From contig NZ_JABWMJ010000004.1 of NCBI RefSeq assembly GCF_013366375.1, positions 392,707-456,706 of the forward strand: 64,000 nt of DNA. Direction: 5' to 3'. The translations under genes and the position numbers were made by a program. Numbering within the stretch: position 1 is the first letter of the stretch; every line of letters begins with the position of its first letter. Shown in pieces: positions 38,147 through 47,027 of this stretch. The stretch is from Rhizobacter koreensis. GTDB lineage: Bacteria; Pseudomonadota; Gammaproteobacteria; Burkholderiales; Burkholderiaceae_C. The notes under the pieces were generated by a model, which worked only from the letters and a program-made list of their open reading frames with translations, did not search any database and was not told the DNA's origin.

Positions 38147-39310
38147 ATGAGACACGCATTTCGCTTGGCACTTGCAGCGGCCGCGTTCGCGTGCTCGCTC
38201 GCCGCGACGGCGCAGCAGCAGCAGCCTTTCAGGATCGGGGCAGTCCTCCCGCTCAGTGGCGCCTTCGGTGTGTTCGGCCAGAACATGAAGCGCGGGGTCG
38301 AGTTCGCCATCCAGGAGCGCGGCGGCAAAGTCCTGGGCCGGCCCATCGAGGTGGTCTGGGAGGACTCGGAGACCAAGCCGCAGGTGGCCGTGCAGAAGAC
38401 ATCGCGGCTTATCGCGTCCGGAGTTGACGTGCTCTTCGGAGCCGCCAGCTCGGGCGAAACAATCGCCATGATGCCCTTGGCTGCCCAGGCTAAGGTCCCG
38501 CACCTGGTGACGATGTCGGCCGACGATCGCATCACGGGGACGAACAAGACGCGCTACACGTTCCGCACGTCGAACAACTTGGCGATGGAGAACGTCATGG
38601 TCGCCGAGCAGGTCAAGGCCTTGGGGCTGAAGAAGGTTTATGGCGTTGCTGCCGACGTCGGCACCACGCGCGAAGGATGGAATGACATTCGGGCGCTGCT
38701 CACCAAGGAAGGGGTGCAGATCGCCGGAGAGGATTTCCCCCCACTGGGCAGCAAGGACTACTCGGTAATCATCGACAAGGTACTGAAGTCGGGTGCCGAC
38801 ACGGTCGTGGTCGTCGCCGCAGGAAACGATGCGATCGGCTTCGTCAAGCAGAGTCACGAAGTCGGGCTTGGCAAGAAGGTCAAGATCATGGGGCCGGTGC
38901 TTCTCGACGACACGCTTGCTCGAGCCGTGGGCCCTGGCGCCGAGGGTGTCATGTCGGCCCAGCGCTACCACGCAAGTCTGCAGAACCCCTCAAACCAGAA
39001 GTTTGTCGAGGCTTACAGGAAGAAGTACGGCGAGCCGCCGGATTGGGTGGCTGGAGAGGCCTACGACGGCCTGTCGTGGTTCCTGAGCGTCGTCGAGCAA
39101 ACCAGAAGCAATGACCGGGAGAAGTGGGTCGATGCTTTCGCGCAGTCGAGCTGGCCGAGCTCCATTGAAGGCGGTAAGGCCATGCGAGTGTGCGACCACC
39201 AAGCGGCGCAGGGCGGTATCTGGGGCGAGGGTACCAAGCCGGGCAGCGATTACCCCGTGCGGGTTGTTCGCCAGGTTCCCAGCAGCACTGTCTTCACCGC
39301 ATGCAAGTAA
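38147..39310 (+). CDS. Branched-chain amino acid-type ABC importer, periplasmic binding protein
   Basis: This is a 387-residue LivK/LivJ-type (Peripla_BP_6) protein with signal peptide (residues 1-22, cleavage near ATAQ) and the mature start FRIGAVLPLSGAFGVFGQNM. It heads a five-gene importer with two permeases and two ATPases. In soil betaproteobacteria this importer class also takes up aromatic and branched carboxylates; given its place in a catabolic transposon, its ligand may be the pathway substrate rather than leucine. Confidence 0.9.
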   Translation: MRHAFRLALAAAAFACSLAATAQQQQPFRIGAVLPLSGAFGVFGQNMKRGVEFAIQERGGKVLGRPIEVVWEDSETKPQVAVQKTSRLIASGVDVLFGAASSGETIAMMPLAAQAKVPHLVTMSADDRITGTNKTRYTFRTSNNLAMENVMVAEQVKALGLKKVYGVAADVGTTREGWNDIRALLTKEGVQIAGEDFPPLGSKDYSVIIDKVLKSGADTVVVVAAGNDAIGFVKQSHEVGLGKKVKIMGPVLLDDTLARAVGPGAEGVMSAQRYHASLQNPSNQKFVEAYRKKYGEPPDWVAGEAYDGLSWFLSVVEQTRSNDREKWVDAFAQSSWPSSIEGGKAMRVCDHQAAQGGIWGEGTKPGSDYPVRVVRQVPSSTVFTACK

Positions 39311-39345
39311 CGGAAGCCGGCCGGCTTCCGGTCTGACGAGCACCC

Positions 39346-40203
39346 ATGGCTCTTACGCTCATCGGTCTGAGCATTGGACTGCTGCTGTTCCTGGTGGCTG
39401 CTGGACTGACACTGATATTCGGTCTGCTCGGGGTCATCAACTTCGCCCACGGTGCTTTCTACATGCTTGGTGCGTACATCGGGTACCAAGCCGTGGCGAG
39501 CACCGGCAGCTTCTGGCTGGCGTTGGCTTTGACCCCGCTCATCGTCCTGCCGGCAGGCGCTCTGCTGGAGCGGGTGCTGCTCCGCCCGCTCTATGCCAAG
39601 CCGCATGCCCAGCAATTGGTGATGACGTTCGGGCTCATTCTTGTCATGGAAGAGGCCGCGCGCATGGTTTGGGGGCTTGGCTACCTTCGCGTTTCGCCCC
39701 CGGCTGCTCTGGCAGGTACGACGGAAATCTTCGGCAGCTACATCGGCGACTACCGGATCTTCGCGTGTGTCGTGGCGGCCGTCGTCGCAGCCGGGCTATT
39801 GCTGGGCCTCGAGCGTACGTCGCTGGGCGCGACCATCCGCGCCGCGGCGGCGAACCCGCGCATGCTTTCTTGCCTGGGGGCCGACGTGAACCGTCTCCGC
39901 ATGTGGACGTTCGGCGGTGGAACCGCTCTGGCGGCGTTCGCCGGCGTACTTGTATCGCCCCTGGTTCCCATTGATTCCGGGATGGCAATTACCGTGATCA
40001 CGGACTGCTTCGTCGTGATCGTTGTCGGAGGTTTGGGAAATGCGCGGGGAGCTATCGCGGCGTCGCTGCTCGTCGGCTTGCTTCGCGCTTTCGGCCAGCA
40101 GTTCGCGGCGGAGTGGGTTGATGTGGCCACCTATGGGCTGCTGATATTCACGCTGCTTATCCGGCCGGCGGGGCTTTTCAACCAAAGGACGCGAACAGCA
40201 TGA
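39346..40203 (+). CDS. Branched-chain-type ABC importer permease (LivH family)
   Basis: The 285-residue inner-membrane protein has about eight hydrophobic segments. It carries the LivH motif LLGVINFAHGAFYMLGAYIG near the N terminus and VVGGLGNARGAIAASLLVGL near the C terminus. It follows the binding-protein gene by 35 bases and overlaps the next permease by four bases. Confidence 0.92.
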   Translation: MALTLIGLSIGLLLFLVAAGLTLIFGLLGVINFAHGAFYMLGAYIGYQAVASTGSFWLALALTPLIVLPAGALLERVLLRPLYAKPHAQQLVMTFGLILVMEEAARMVWGLGYLRVSPPAALAGTTEIFGSYIGDYRIFACVVAAVVAAGLLLGLERTSLGATIRAAAANPRMLSCLGADVNRLRMWTFGGGTALAAFAGVLVSPLVPIDSGMAITVITDCFVVIVVGGLGNARGAIAASLLVGLLRAFGQQFAAEWVDVATYGLLIFTLLIRPAGLFNQRTRTA

Positions 40204-41213
40204 AGCCGGCCAGTCCGTCTGTCGGCAACTGCTCAGCCGAACCTCAAGCCCCGAGTTCTCTCGGGCATTCGTTCGGAAAAAGGGCCACGCTCACCGCGGC
40301 CGCTCTCCTCGCGATGGCAGCTCTTTCCGCGGCCATCGCGCCGCCGGCAGTCCACTACTTCCTTACCTCCGCGGCGATCTGGGCGATTTTTGCGCTCGGG
40401 TTCGACCTTGCTTTCGGAGTGGCCGGACTGTTGTCCTTCGGGCATTCGGTCTTCTTCGCTGCGGGCGGCTATCTGGCTGCGCTGCTGACGATGCTTGCCG
40501 GGATTCCGATGTCGGGGGCCATCCCTTTGGCCGGCCTGTCCGCCGGAATATTGGCTGCGCTTGTCGGCATGCTCGCCCTGCGGATGTCGGGCGTCTATCT
40601 GGGCCTGACTACGTTGGCGGTCTCGCAACTTTTCGAGACGCTGGTCGCCGTGCGACTCCGCGCGTACACCGGTGGAATGGAGGGGCTGGTCGGCGTCGCA
40701 CGGCCGGCGATCTTCGGGCACGTACTCGACGACGACCGGTCCTATTTTCTGTTTGTCTTCGCCATCTTCATGATGGTGCTGGGCGCCAGCGCCTTGCTGC
40801 GCCAGTCACACTGGGGGCGCGGGCTGGTCGCGATGCGAATCAACGAAGTTCGAGCGCAGCAACTGGGCTTCAACACCCTGCGATTGAAGATCAGTGCCTT
40901 CGCGGCGTCTGGGGCGATCAGTGGCGTAGCCGGCGCGCTGCTGGCGTCACTGATGAGATTCGTCAATCCCGAGATCCTCAGCTGGACGATCTCGGGCGAT
41001 GTCCTGATCGCCACTCTGATCGGTGGCGCGGGAACGCTCCTTGGCCCCGCCTTGGGAGCCTTGCTGATGTCGTGCTTGCGCGAAGTGCTGGGTGGGATGA
41101 CAACACACTGGCACGGATTGCTCGGCGTGGTCCTCATCGTCTTTACTTTGTGGGTGCCGAATGGACTCGCGCCTGCGGTCCAGGGTCTGGTGCGCAAGCT
41201 GCGTAACGGATGA
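40200..41213 (+). CDS. Branched-chain-type ABC importer permease (LivM family)
   Basis: The 337-residue inner-membrane protein has many hydrophobic helices and the LivM motifs FDLAFGVAGLLSFGHSVFF and TLIGGAGTLLGPALGALLM. Its N terminus (about 30 residues) is polar. It overlaps both neighbours by four bases, so the permease pair and first ATPase are co-translated. Confidence 0.92.
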   Translation: MKPASPSVGNCSAEPQAPSSLGHSFGKRATLTAAALLAMAALSAAIAPPAVHYFLTSAAIWAIFALGFDLAFGVAGLLSFGHSVFFAAGGYLAALLTMLAGIPMSGAIPLAGLSAGILAALVGMLALRMSGVYLGLTTLAVSQLFETLVAVRLRAYTGGMEGLVGVARPAIFGHVLDDDRSYFLFVFAIFMMVLGASALLRQSHWGRGLVAMRINEVRAQQLGFNTLRLKISAFAASGAISGVAGALLASLMRFVNPEILSWTISGDVLIATLIGGAGTLLGPALGALLMSCLREVLGGMTTHWHGLLGVVLIVFTLWVPNGLAPAVQGLVRKLRNG

Positions 41214-41965
41214 TGAGCGCATCACTCCCCATCCTGAGCGCCAGCCGTCTCCGCGTTGCATTCGGAACTTTCCTTGCGGTGAACGATTTCAGTGCCGACT
41301 TTGAACACGGCCGGCGCTACGCCCTCATCGGACCGAACGGGGCCGGGAAGACAACGCTGCTCAACGCGCTCTCGGGACGCCAGCGGGTAACATCAGGCTG
41401 CGTGCAGTTGTCCGGCGAGGACATCACGCACTTGCCTGCTCACCGTCGCTTGACCGCTGGAATAGGCCGCAGTTTCCAGATCGTGAACATATTCTTCGGC
41501 TTGACGGTATTCGAGAACCTGTGTCTTGCGGTGCAGGGAGCGCGCTATGGTGGGCGGCAACCCTGGACACGTCTCGCAGCGGGCGACCGGGAGGTCCAGC
41601 AAGCGGCCCAAGAGCTGGCGGAGCAGGTCGGGCTTCAATCGATGTGCAACGCGCTTGCTTCCACGCTGTCGCACGGCGATCAGCGCGCACTCGAGCTGGC
41701 GCTCGCATTGGCTTCCAATCCGCGCGTGCTCCTGCTGGACGAGCCCCTGGCCGGCGTCGGACACGGACGCATCGCGGAGACTCTGCGCCTCATCGAGGGA
41801 GCCTCGCACGGGCGCACCGTGTTGATGGTGGAGCACAACATCGAGGCGGTGATGAATTTCGCCGAAGAGATTCTGGTGCTGGAGGCCGGCGCCCTGTTGG
41901 CGCGGGGCACCCCGGATCAGATCCGATCCGATTCGAAAGTGCGCCGCGCTTATCTGGGGGACTGA
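41210..41965 (+). CDS. Branched-chain-type ABC importer ATPase (LivG family)
   Basis: This is a 251-residue ABC ATPase with Walker A GPNGAGKTTLLN, a degenerate signature TLSHGDQRALELALALAS (the SHGDQR form typical of LivG) and Walker B VLLLDEPLAGV. It works as a heterodimer with the next gene product. Confidence 0.92.
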   Translation: MMSASLPILSASRLRVAFGTFLAVNDFSADFEHGRRYALIGPNGAGKTTLLNALSGRQRVTSGCVQLSGEDITHLPAHRRLTAGIGRSFQIVNIFFGLTVFENLCLAVQGARYGGRQPWTRLAAGDREVQQAAQELAEQVGLQSMCNALASTLSHGDQRALELALALASNPRVLLLDEPLAGVGHGRIAETLRLIEGASHGRTVLMVEHNIEAVMNFAEEILVLEAGALLARGTPDQIRSDSKVRRAYLGD

Positions 41966-42672
41966 TGGACACTGTGCTTGACGTCAGGAACCTGAACGTT
42001 TTCTATGGCAAGGCCTGTGCACTCGAGGGAGTTTCGTTGTCGATCCCGCGCGGCGAGATTTGCGGACTTCTCGGACGCAATGGCGCAGGCAAGACAACCT
42101 TGTTGAATGCCCTGATGGGTTTGCTTTCCATTTCAGGCGGTGACTACCGGCTGAACGGCCAAACGGCCCGCGGCGTACCCACACATCTACTCGCCCGAAG
42201 TGGCCTCGCTCTCGTACCGGCAGATCGGCAAATTTACGGTGAGCTCACCGTACGTGAGAACCTGGCGCTGGCAGCGCACAGCCGCCGGTCCGGACCTTGG
42301 ACACCGGACCGGATCTTCCGCTTGTTCCCGCGGCTGCTCGAACGCTCTGAAGGGCTGGGCGAAAACCTTTCCGGTGGCGAAAAGCAGATGCTCGCGATCG
42401 CGCGTTCACTGCTGATCCAGCCTTCGGTCCTCCTGCTCGACGAGCCCACTGAGGGGCTCGCGCCGATCATTGTGCAGGAGGTCATCGCAGCCGTCGCGGA
42501 GGTGCGCCGCGAAGAAGGCGTGTCCGTGCTCATCGTCGAGCAGAACCTGAAGGCGGTCGCTCCGATCCTGCAGACCGCCCACGTGCTTGAAACCGGGCGT
42601 GTCGCGTGGAGCGGGCCGGCGGAGACACTGATCGAAGACGAATCACTGTCCCGAAGCCTATTGGGACTGTAG
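41965..42672 (+). CDS. Branched-chain-type ABC importer ATPase (LivF family)
   Basis: This is a 235-residue ABC ATPase with Walker A GRNGAGKTTLLN, signature NLSGGEKQMLAIARSL and Walker B VLLLDEPTEGLAP, the LivF form. The ATG shares its A with the LivG stop (TGATG). It is the last importer gene; an SDR gene follows after 76 bases. Confidence 0.92.
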   Translation: MDTVLDVRNLNVFYGKACALEGVSLSIPRGEICGLLGRNGAGKTTLLNALMGLLSISGGDYRLNGQTARGVPTHLLARSGLALVPADRQIYGELTVRENLALAAHSRRSGPWTPDRIFRLFPRLLERSEGLGENLSGGEKQMLAIARSLLIQPSVLLLDEPTEGLAPIIVQEVIAAVAEVRREEGVSVLIVEQNLKAVAPILQTAHVLETGRVAWSGPAETLIEDESLSRSLLGL

Positions 42673-42748
42673 GCGCCAAGCACCGCTGAAGATGATCGGG
42701 CGATCGACTTCTTCAGAGTCAATTGACATCTTAGTGAGGGACTGACAC

Positions 42749-43585
42749 ATGCAAGCAACTTTCAGCGTGGGACATGTACCGCGCAATCTGGACGGCAAGG
42801 TGGCTATCGTCGTCGGCGCCGGATCATCGGGTCCCGGCTGGGGAACGGGCAAGGCAACAGCGGTCCACCTTGCGAGGTTGGGCGCAGGAGTCCTGGGTAT
42901 CGATGTCAACGCCGACGCGACGGCAGCGACAGGTGACTGGGTGCGCCAAGAGGGCGGCAAGTACGAAGCGTTCGTTGGAGATGCCACCACACCCGAGGGT
43001 GCTGCCGCTGCAGTGAACGCCTGCATCGACCGCTTCGGCCGCGTGGATATCCTGGTGAACAACATTGGTGCCGGACCGGTTGAGGGCGTCGTCGAGACCT
43101 CCCTCGAGGATTGGGAGCGAGTGTTCCGCTTCAACGTCACTTCCGCGTTCCTGATGGCCAAGCACGCGATCCAGCCGATGATCTCGGTGGGCGGCGGATC
43201 CATCGTCAATGTCTCTTCGATCGCCAGCAATCGATGGACCGGGGTGCCTCTGTCGGCCTATTCCGCTTCCAAAGCGGCGATGAACCAATTGACCCAGAAC
43301 ATCGCGATGCAGTACGCCGCCAAGGGAATCCGCTGCAATGCCGTACTCCCTGGACTGCTGATGACACCGATGATGCTCGGGACCCTTTCGCGACACTATG
43401 GGAACGACGTCGACGCGCTGATCCGCAAGCGGGACGCCGTTTCACCGACTGGAAAAATGGGAACCGGATGGGACATTGCCTACGCCGTGGGCTTTCTCGC
43501 GTCGGACGAAAGCCGCTATATCAACGGCGTCCTCCTGCCGGTGGACGGTGGGTTGAGTTGTCAGGTCATCGGCTCGACTGGGTAG
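42749..43585 (+). CDS. Short-chain dehydrogenase/reductase, copy 1
   Basis: This is a 278-residue NAD(P)-dependent SDR. The cofactor loop is the unusual VVGAGSSGPGWGTGKATA, with an insertion compared with TGxxxGIG. NNIGAG, the Ser of VNVSSIAS and YSASK are catalytic elements. It closely resembles the SDR at 49694, which shares the long loop. Both probably oxidise a hydroxy (acyl-CoA) intermediate. It may be co-transcribed with the importer. Confidence 0.9.
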   Translation: MQATFSVGHVPRNLDGKVAIVVGAGSSGPGWGTGKATAVHLARLGAGVLGIDVNADATAATGDWVRQEGGKYEAFVGDATTPEGAAAAVNACIDRFGRVDILVNNIGAGPVEGVVETSLEDWERVFRFNVTSAFLMAKHAIQPMISVGGGSIVNVSSIASNRWTGVPLSAYSASKAAMNQLTQNIAMQYAAKGIRCNAVLPGLLMTPMMLGTLSRHYGNDVDALIRKRDAVSPTGKMGTGWDIAYAVGFLASDESRYINGVLLPVDGGLSCQVIGSTG

Positions 43586-43637
43586 CGCGCCGGAGTCATG
43601 GGAGTGGGATGAAGGCGGGAAGCTGTGAACCGCAGCA

Positions 43638-44624
43638 CTAGCCTATCTTGCTGACCAGCGCCCCCAACTTGTCGATCCGCATCTCGACAACGTCCCCAGT
43701 CTGGATCTTCAAGTTGGCGTCCAGTCCGCAGCCCCCCGGAAAGGCGCCGCTGGTCACGACATGTCCTGGCATGAGCGTCTGCGCTCGTGAGAGGTAAGAC
43801 ACCAGATCGGCGAAGCTCCATGCCATTTCAGACGTCCGATAGCTGTTCACGGTCTTGCCATTCACGACGAAGGACATCTCGAGATCCTGCGGGTCACCAA
43901 CCTCGTCGGCCGTCACCAGCCAAGGTCCGAGGACGTTGCTGTGGTCGGCGTCCTTGCCCTTCGTTGGGCCAAGGCCAAACGCCATCTCCTTGCGCTGGAT
44001 TTCGCGAAAGCTCACGTCGTTGAAGATGGTGTAGCCAACAATCGCGCGCCGTGCGTCGTCGATCGACAGGTCGCGCCCGCCCGTGCCGATGACCGCCGCC
44101 ATCTCGCACTCCACGTCGGTTTCGCTCGCATAAGCAGGCCTTGGGATCACCGTGCCGGGGCCTTCGACTGCGTCGGGATTGGCCTTGTAGTAGGCCCGCA
44201 TGTCGCTGTTGCGATCGGGGAAATTGAGCATCGCGAAGCCCTTGTCCCTGCTGTCATCGACGTGAGCGGACCAGGTGATGAAGCAAGCGATGCCGGGGGG
44301 ACGCGGAATCGGCGATAGCAACCGCACGGCCCCGATCTCGTACGCGACGCGCGCACCTGCCCGCGTGGCTTCACGCCCGGAAGTCACCGCGTAGTCCAGC
44401 GCTTCCTCTGCCCACTGCAGTCCGAGAGGCCCGGAACCAATCAGCGCGAGCATGTCGCTCGGCACCTGAGCGTCGCCAACACGCGCGGCAGCAGAAGCGC
44501 TCAGATGTTGCTCCAGGTACGCGACTCGCGCCGCAGTCGCATCGATGATCGTTCGATCGCGAACGATACCGACACGGCGGATTTCCCCCAAAGGTCCGGA
44601 GACGGCAAAGGTGCAGAGTTTCAT
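43638..44624 (-). CDS. Fumarylacetoacetate hydrolase-family protein
   Basis: The 328-residue protein has the FAH metal-binding pattern TDVECEMAAVIG (Glu-x-Glu) and the later Asp in YTIFNDVSFRE. Members hydrolyse C-C bonds of diketo acids, or hydrate or decarboxylate 2-keto acids from ring cleavage. It is third in a minus-strand run behind marR and the carboxymuconolactone decarboxylase-like gene, 102 bases after the latter. Exact reaction is unknown. Confidence 0.9.
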   Translation of the reverse strand: MKLCTFAVSGPLGEIRRVGIVRDRTIIDATAARVAYLEQHLSASAAARVGDAQVPSDMLALIGSGPLGLQWAEEALDYAVTSGREATRAGARVAYEIGAVRLLSPIPRPPGIACFITWSAHVDDSRDKGFAMLNFPDRNSDMRAYYKANPDAVEGPGTVIPRPAYASETDVECEMAAVIGTGGRDLSIDDARRAIVGYTIFNDVSFREIQRKEMAFGLGPTKGKDADHSNVLGPWLVTADEVGDPQDLEMSFVVNGKTVNSYRTSEMAWSFADLVSYLSRAQTLMPGHVVTSGAFPGGCGLDANLKIQTGDVVEMRIDKLGALVSKIG

Positions 44625-44726
44625 AGCTTTGGCTCAGCAGACAGTTGAGGACTCACGATTGCTGAGGCCAACGCTGGTCGGCTTCACATCGTGGAGATGT
44701 TCGACGCACCCTGCGGGCGGCACGTT

Positions 44727-45302
44727 TCAAGGAGCAGAAAACTTCTCGTCGAGAGGGAGCATCGTCTCAAAGCCGGGCTCGATCGGAACGTCCAGCGAAT
44801 TGACGACGCGGCCGACGCAAGCATAGAAGCCCGCAATCACAACGAGCTCGACAAGCTGCTCATTCGGTAACACGGCCTTGAGGGCATTGATCGTGGCCTC
44901 GGTTGCACCGCATTTGATGGCGGTGTCTTCAGCCAGTGCCAGCACAGCGCGCTCGGCTTCGGAGTAGATGTCGCTGGTCTGCCAATGCTCCAGAGCATGC
45001 AACTTTTGTTCTGGAACGCCTTCATCGAGCGCGGCCACCCAGTGATGCTTCCACTCGTATTCGGCCTGCTGCAGCTGTCCGGAGCGAACGATCATCAGTT
45101 CCCGCAGCGCCGCTGGCGAGCTGGTCTTGAACCGCAAAGCATGCCCGAACTCCATCCAAGCCGGCAGCAGGCCGGGCGCCCATCCGAGCAGCCGATAAAG
45201 GTGCAACACCGGTGCACCCTGCCAACGTTTTCGCAACCGCTGGAACACATCGGCGACTTGCGGGTCCTCCGGCTGCTCGGGGACGAAGGGGAGGCGGCTC
45301 AT
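44727..45302 (-). CDS. Carboxymuconolactone decarboxylase-family protein (AhpD-like fold)
   Basis: This 191-residue helical protein has the CMD motif YEWKHHWVAALDEGV and the preceding ALRELMIVRSGQL. The CxxC pair of AhpD peroxidase partners is absent at the usual place, so it is nearer to the decarboxylase branch. It overlaps the end of the MarR gene (ATGA), so regulator and enzyme are co-translated. Confidence 0.88.
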   Translation of the reverse strand: MSRLPFVPEQPEDPQVADVFQRLRKRWQGAPVLHLYRLLGWAPGLLPAWMEFGHALRFKTSSPAALRELMIVRSGQLQQAEYEWKHHWVAALDEGVPEQKLHALEHWQTSDIYSEAERAVLALAEDTAIKCGATEATINALKAVLPNEQLVELVVIAGFYACVGRVVNSLDVPIEPGFETMLPLDEKFSAP

Positions 45303-45832
45303 ACGGACTCGGTCGGGTCATCCAGCTCGGTGAGTCGCCGCACCCATTCACGACGCTCGGGACCCAGCATGGCCGTCACCACCTTGAAATAACTTTCCAC
45401 ATCCGCCTCGCTCACGCTGTCGTAACCGCGCTGGATACGCTCGCGCTGGCCCGCCGAGACGAACTCCAGGAGCTTGTCCCCCTTGCGGGAGCAATACAGC
45501 TGCTTGACTCGTCCGTCCTGCTCGGACGCCCGGCTCAGGATGAACCCGTCCGCGATCAGTTGCCGCAGTGGTGCTTGGATGTTTTGGTGTTTCACACCGA
45601 GCACGGCGAGCAGTTCGCTGACGGTGATGCCGGGGGTAAAGTGCGCGAAGTAGAGGATGCGGTGATGGACGCGCCCGAGCGTCTTCGTGAGCAACCTTGC
45701 ATCGGCATCATCGCCGAGGCTCAGCTGCAGCATGAAATGCAGCACGAGCCCCTTGTGGACGAGCCGCTTGAGTTCGGATGCGGACAGCCGCGCGGCGTGC
45801 GGCTTCGCGGCGGACGTTGAAGCACTTGGCAT
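45299..45832 (-). CDS. MarR-family transcriptional regulator, paralogue 2
   Basis: This 177-residue winged-helix protein is closely similar to the one at 37394 across the core (HRILYFAHFTPGITVSELLA) and wing (DGRVKQLYCSRKGDKLLEFV), with the same C-terminal residues. Only the N-terminal 25 or so residues differ. The bases before the two start codons are also alike (TAGACTCAA a few bases upstream). It heads a three-gene unit with the CMD- and FAH-family genes. Confidence 0.9.
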   Translation of the reverse strand: MPSASTSAAKPHAARLSASELKRLVHKGLVLHFMLQLSLGDDADARLLTKTLGRVHHRILYFAHFTPGITVSELLAVLGVKHQNIQAPLRQLIADGFILSRASEQDGRVKQLYCSRKGDKLLEFVSAGQRERIQRGYDSVSEADVESYFKVVTAMLGPERREWVRRLTELDDPTESV

Positions 45833-45851
45833 GCCTTGAGTCTAAGGCGTG

Positions 45852-45865
45852 CTCACTCCAGTGAG
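45852..45865. promoter_or_regulatory. Palindrome between the Bug gene end and marR paralogue 2
   Basis: CTCACT-CC-AGTGAG is a perfect six-base inverted repeat about 20 bases upstream of the marR start and overlapping the stop of the Bug gene. It may be an autoregulatory site; it is too short and lacks a T run to be a clear terminator. Confidence 0.35.
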
Positions 45866-46821
45866 AGCCCGAGCGATTTCGCGATCGGACCCCATGCGGC
45901 ACGGTCGCGCGCCACCCGCTCGGAAAACGCCTTGGGCGTCTCGTTCAATGGCGCGAACCCGGCAGCGCTCATCGTCTTCAGGACCGCGGGGTCGGCCGCC
46001 GCGGTCGTCAGCAACTGGCCCATGCGGCTGACTATGGCCGGCGGCGTGCCGGCGGGCGCATACACGCCGTAGTAGACGGTGGGCGTGAAGTTGAAGCCAG
46101 CTTCACTTACGGTGGGGACGTTGGGCAGGGCGGGATACCGCTCGCCTGCCAGCACTGCGAGCGGGCGCATCTTGCCTTCGTTGATGAACTGCGCGATGGG
46201 ACCATAGAACAGCAGCGTCGCCGAGGCATCGCCGCCGAGCGTTGCCTGCAGCATCTGTGGCACGCCGGGGTAGGGGACATTCGTGAAGCTGCCGCCCATC
46301 GACTTGTTGAACTGCGCCATCATCAGGTGGGCCGCACTGCCGACACCCCACGTGGCGAAGTTCGCCTTCTGCTTATTCGCCTGTGACCAGGCGGCGAGTT
46401 CCTTCAGGTCCTTGGCAGGAACGCTGCTGTTGGCGACGATCGCGAGCACGACCGTCGCGATCGGGGCGACGACGGTGAAGTCGTGTTCGACGTCATAGGG
46501 CACCTTCTTGTAAATGTGCGTGTTGATGGCCATGACGTCGGACACGGGCAGGCAGTACGTGTACCCGTCGGCGGCGGCGCCCTTGCACGCCGCGGCGCCG
46601 ATCATGCCGTTCGCGCCCGCGCGGTTGTCGATGACCATCGGCTGGCCCGTCTGCTTCTGGAAGACGTCCGCGATGGCGCGCGCCAGGATATCCCCTCCGC
46701 CGCCGGCCGGATAGGGAACGATCATCTTCACGGGGCGGGAAGGGAAGGCGTCCTGTGCCGTCGCGATGGAGCCGAAGGCAAGGCACGTGATCGCGATCAG
46801 GGCGGGAAGCAATTTCTTCAT
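45853..46821 (-). CDS. Bug/TctC-family periplasmic solute-binding protein
   Basis: The 322-residue protein has a signal peptide (MKKLLPALIAITCLAFGSIA, then TAQD) and the Bug start FPSRPVKMIVPYPAGGGGD. It ends just before marR paralogue 2. The ATG overlaps the stop of the small ORF at 46818. It binds a small carboxylate-like ligand; the membrane partners are not in the window. Confidence 0.9.
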   Translation of the reverse strand: MKKLLPALIAITCLAFGSIATAQDAFPSRPVKMIVPYPAGGGGDILARAIADVFQKQTGQPMVIDNRAGANGMIGAAACKGAAADGYTYCLPVSDVMAINTHIYKKVPYDVEHDFTVVAPIATVVLAIVANSSVPAKDLKELAAWSQANKQKANFATWGVGSAAHLMMAQFNKSMGGSFTNVPYPGVPQMLQATLGGDASATLLFYGPIAQFINEGKMRPLAVLAGERYPALPNVPTVSEAGFNFTPTVYYGVYAPAGTPPAIVSRMGQLLTTAAADPAVLKTMSAAGFAPLNETPKAFSERVARDRAAWGPIAKSLGLSLE

Positions 46822-47015
46822 TGCAGGTCTCCTGGGGTGGGCAAAAGGTCTGGAGGGTGCGCGGCAATGACCGTGCCGCGCGAGGACGGCGCCAGCCGGA
46901 ACTTCGGTGGCACGTAGTGATGGGCTGCGTCGTGAGGAAAGTGGACGACGGCCAGCTCGCCGCCGGGGCCGGCAGCAAGGAAAGATGGATCCTCATCGCC
47001 TGCAGTGTTGGACAT
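46818..47015 (-). CDS. Small ORF of 65 codons between two Bug genes
   Basis: I do not recognise it. It starts 12 bases after the upstream Bug gene and its TGA overlaps the next ATG (ATGA), with the GGAGACCTGC ribosome site of that gene inside its end. The sequence (AAGPGGELAVVHFPHDAAHH, then YVPPKFRLAPSSRGT) is plausible protein without signal peptide. It might be a true small gene, a leader for coupling, or the end of a lost gene. Confidence 0.4.
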   Translation of the reverse strand: MSNTAGDEDPSFLAAGPGGELAVVHFPHDAAHHYVPPKFRLAPSSRGTVIAAHPPDLLPTPGDLQ

Positions 47016-47027
47016 GCCGAGTTGCGT

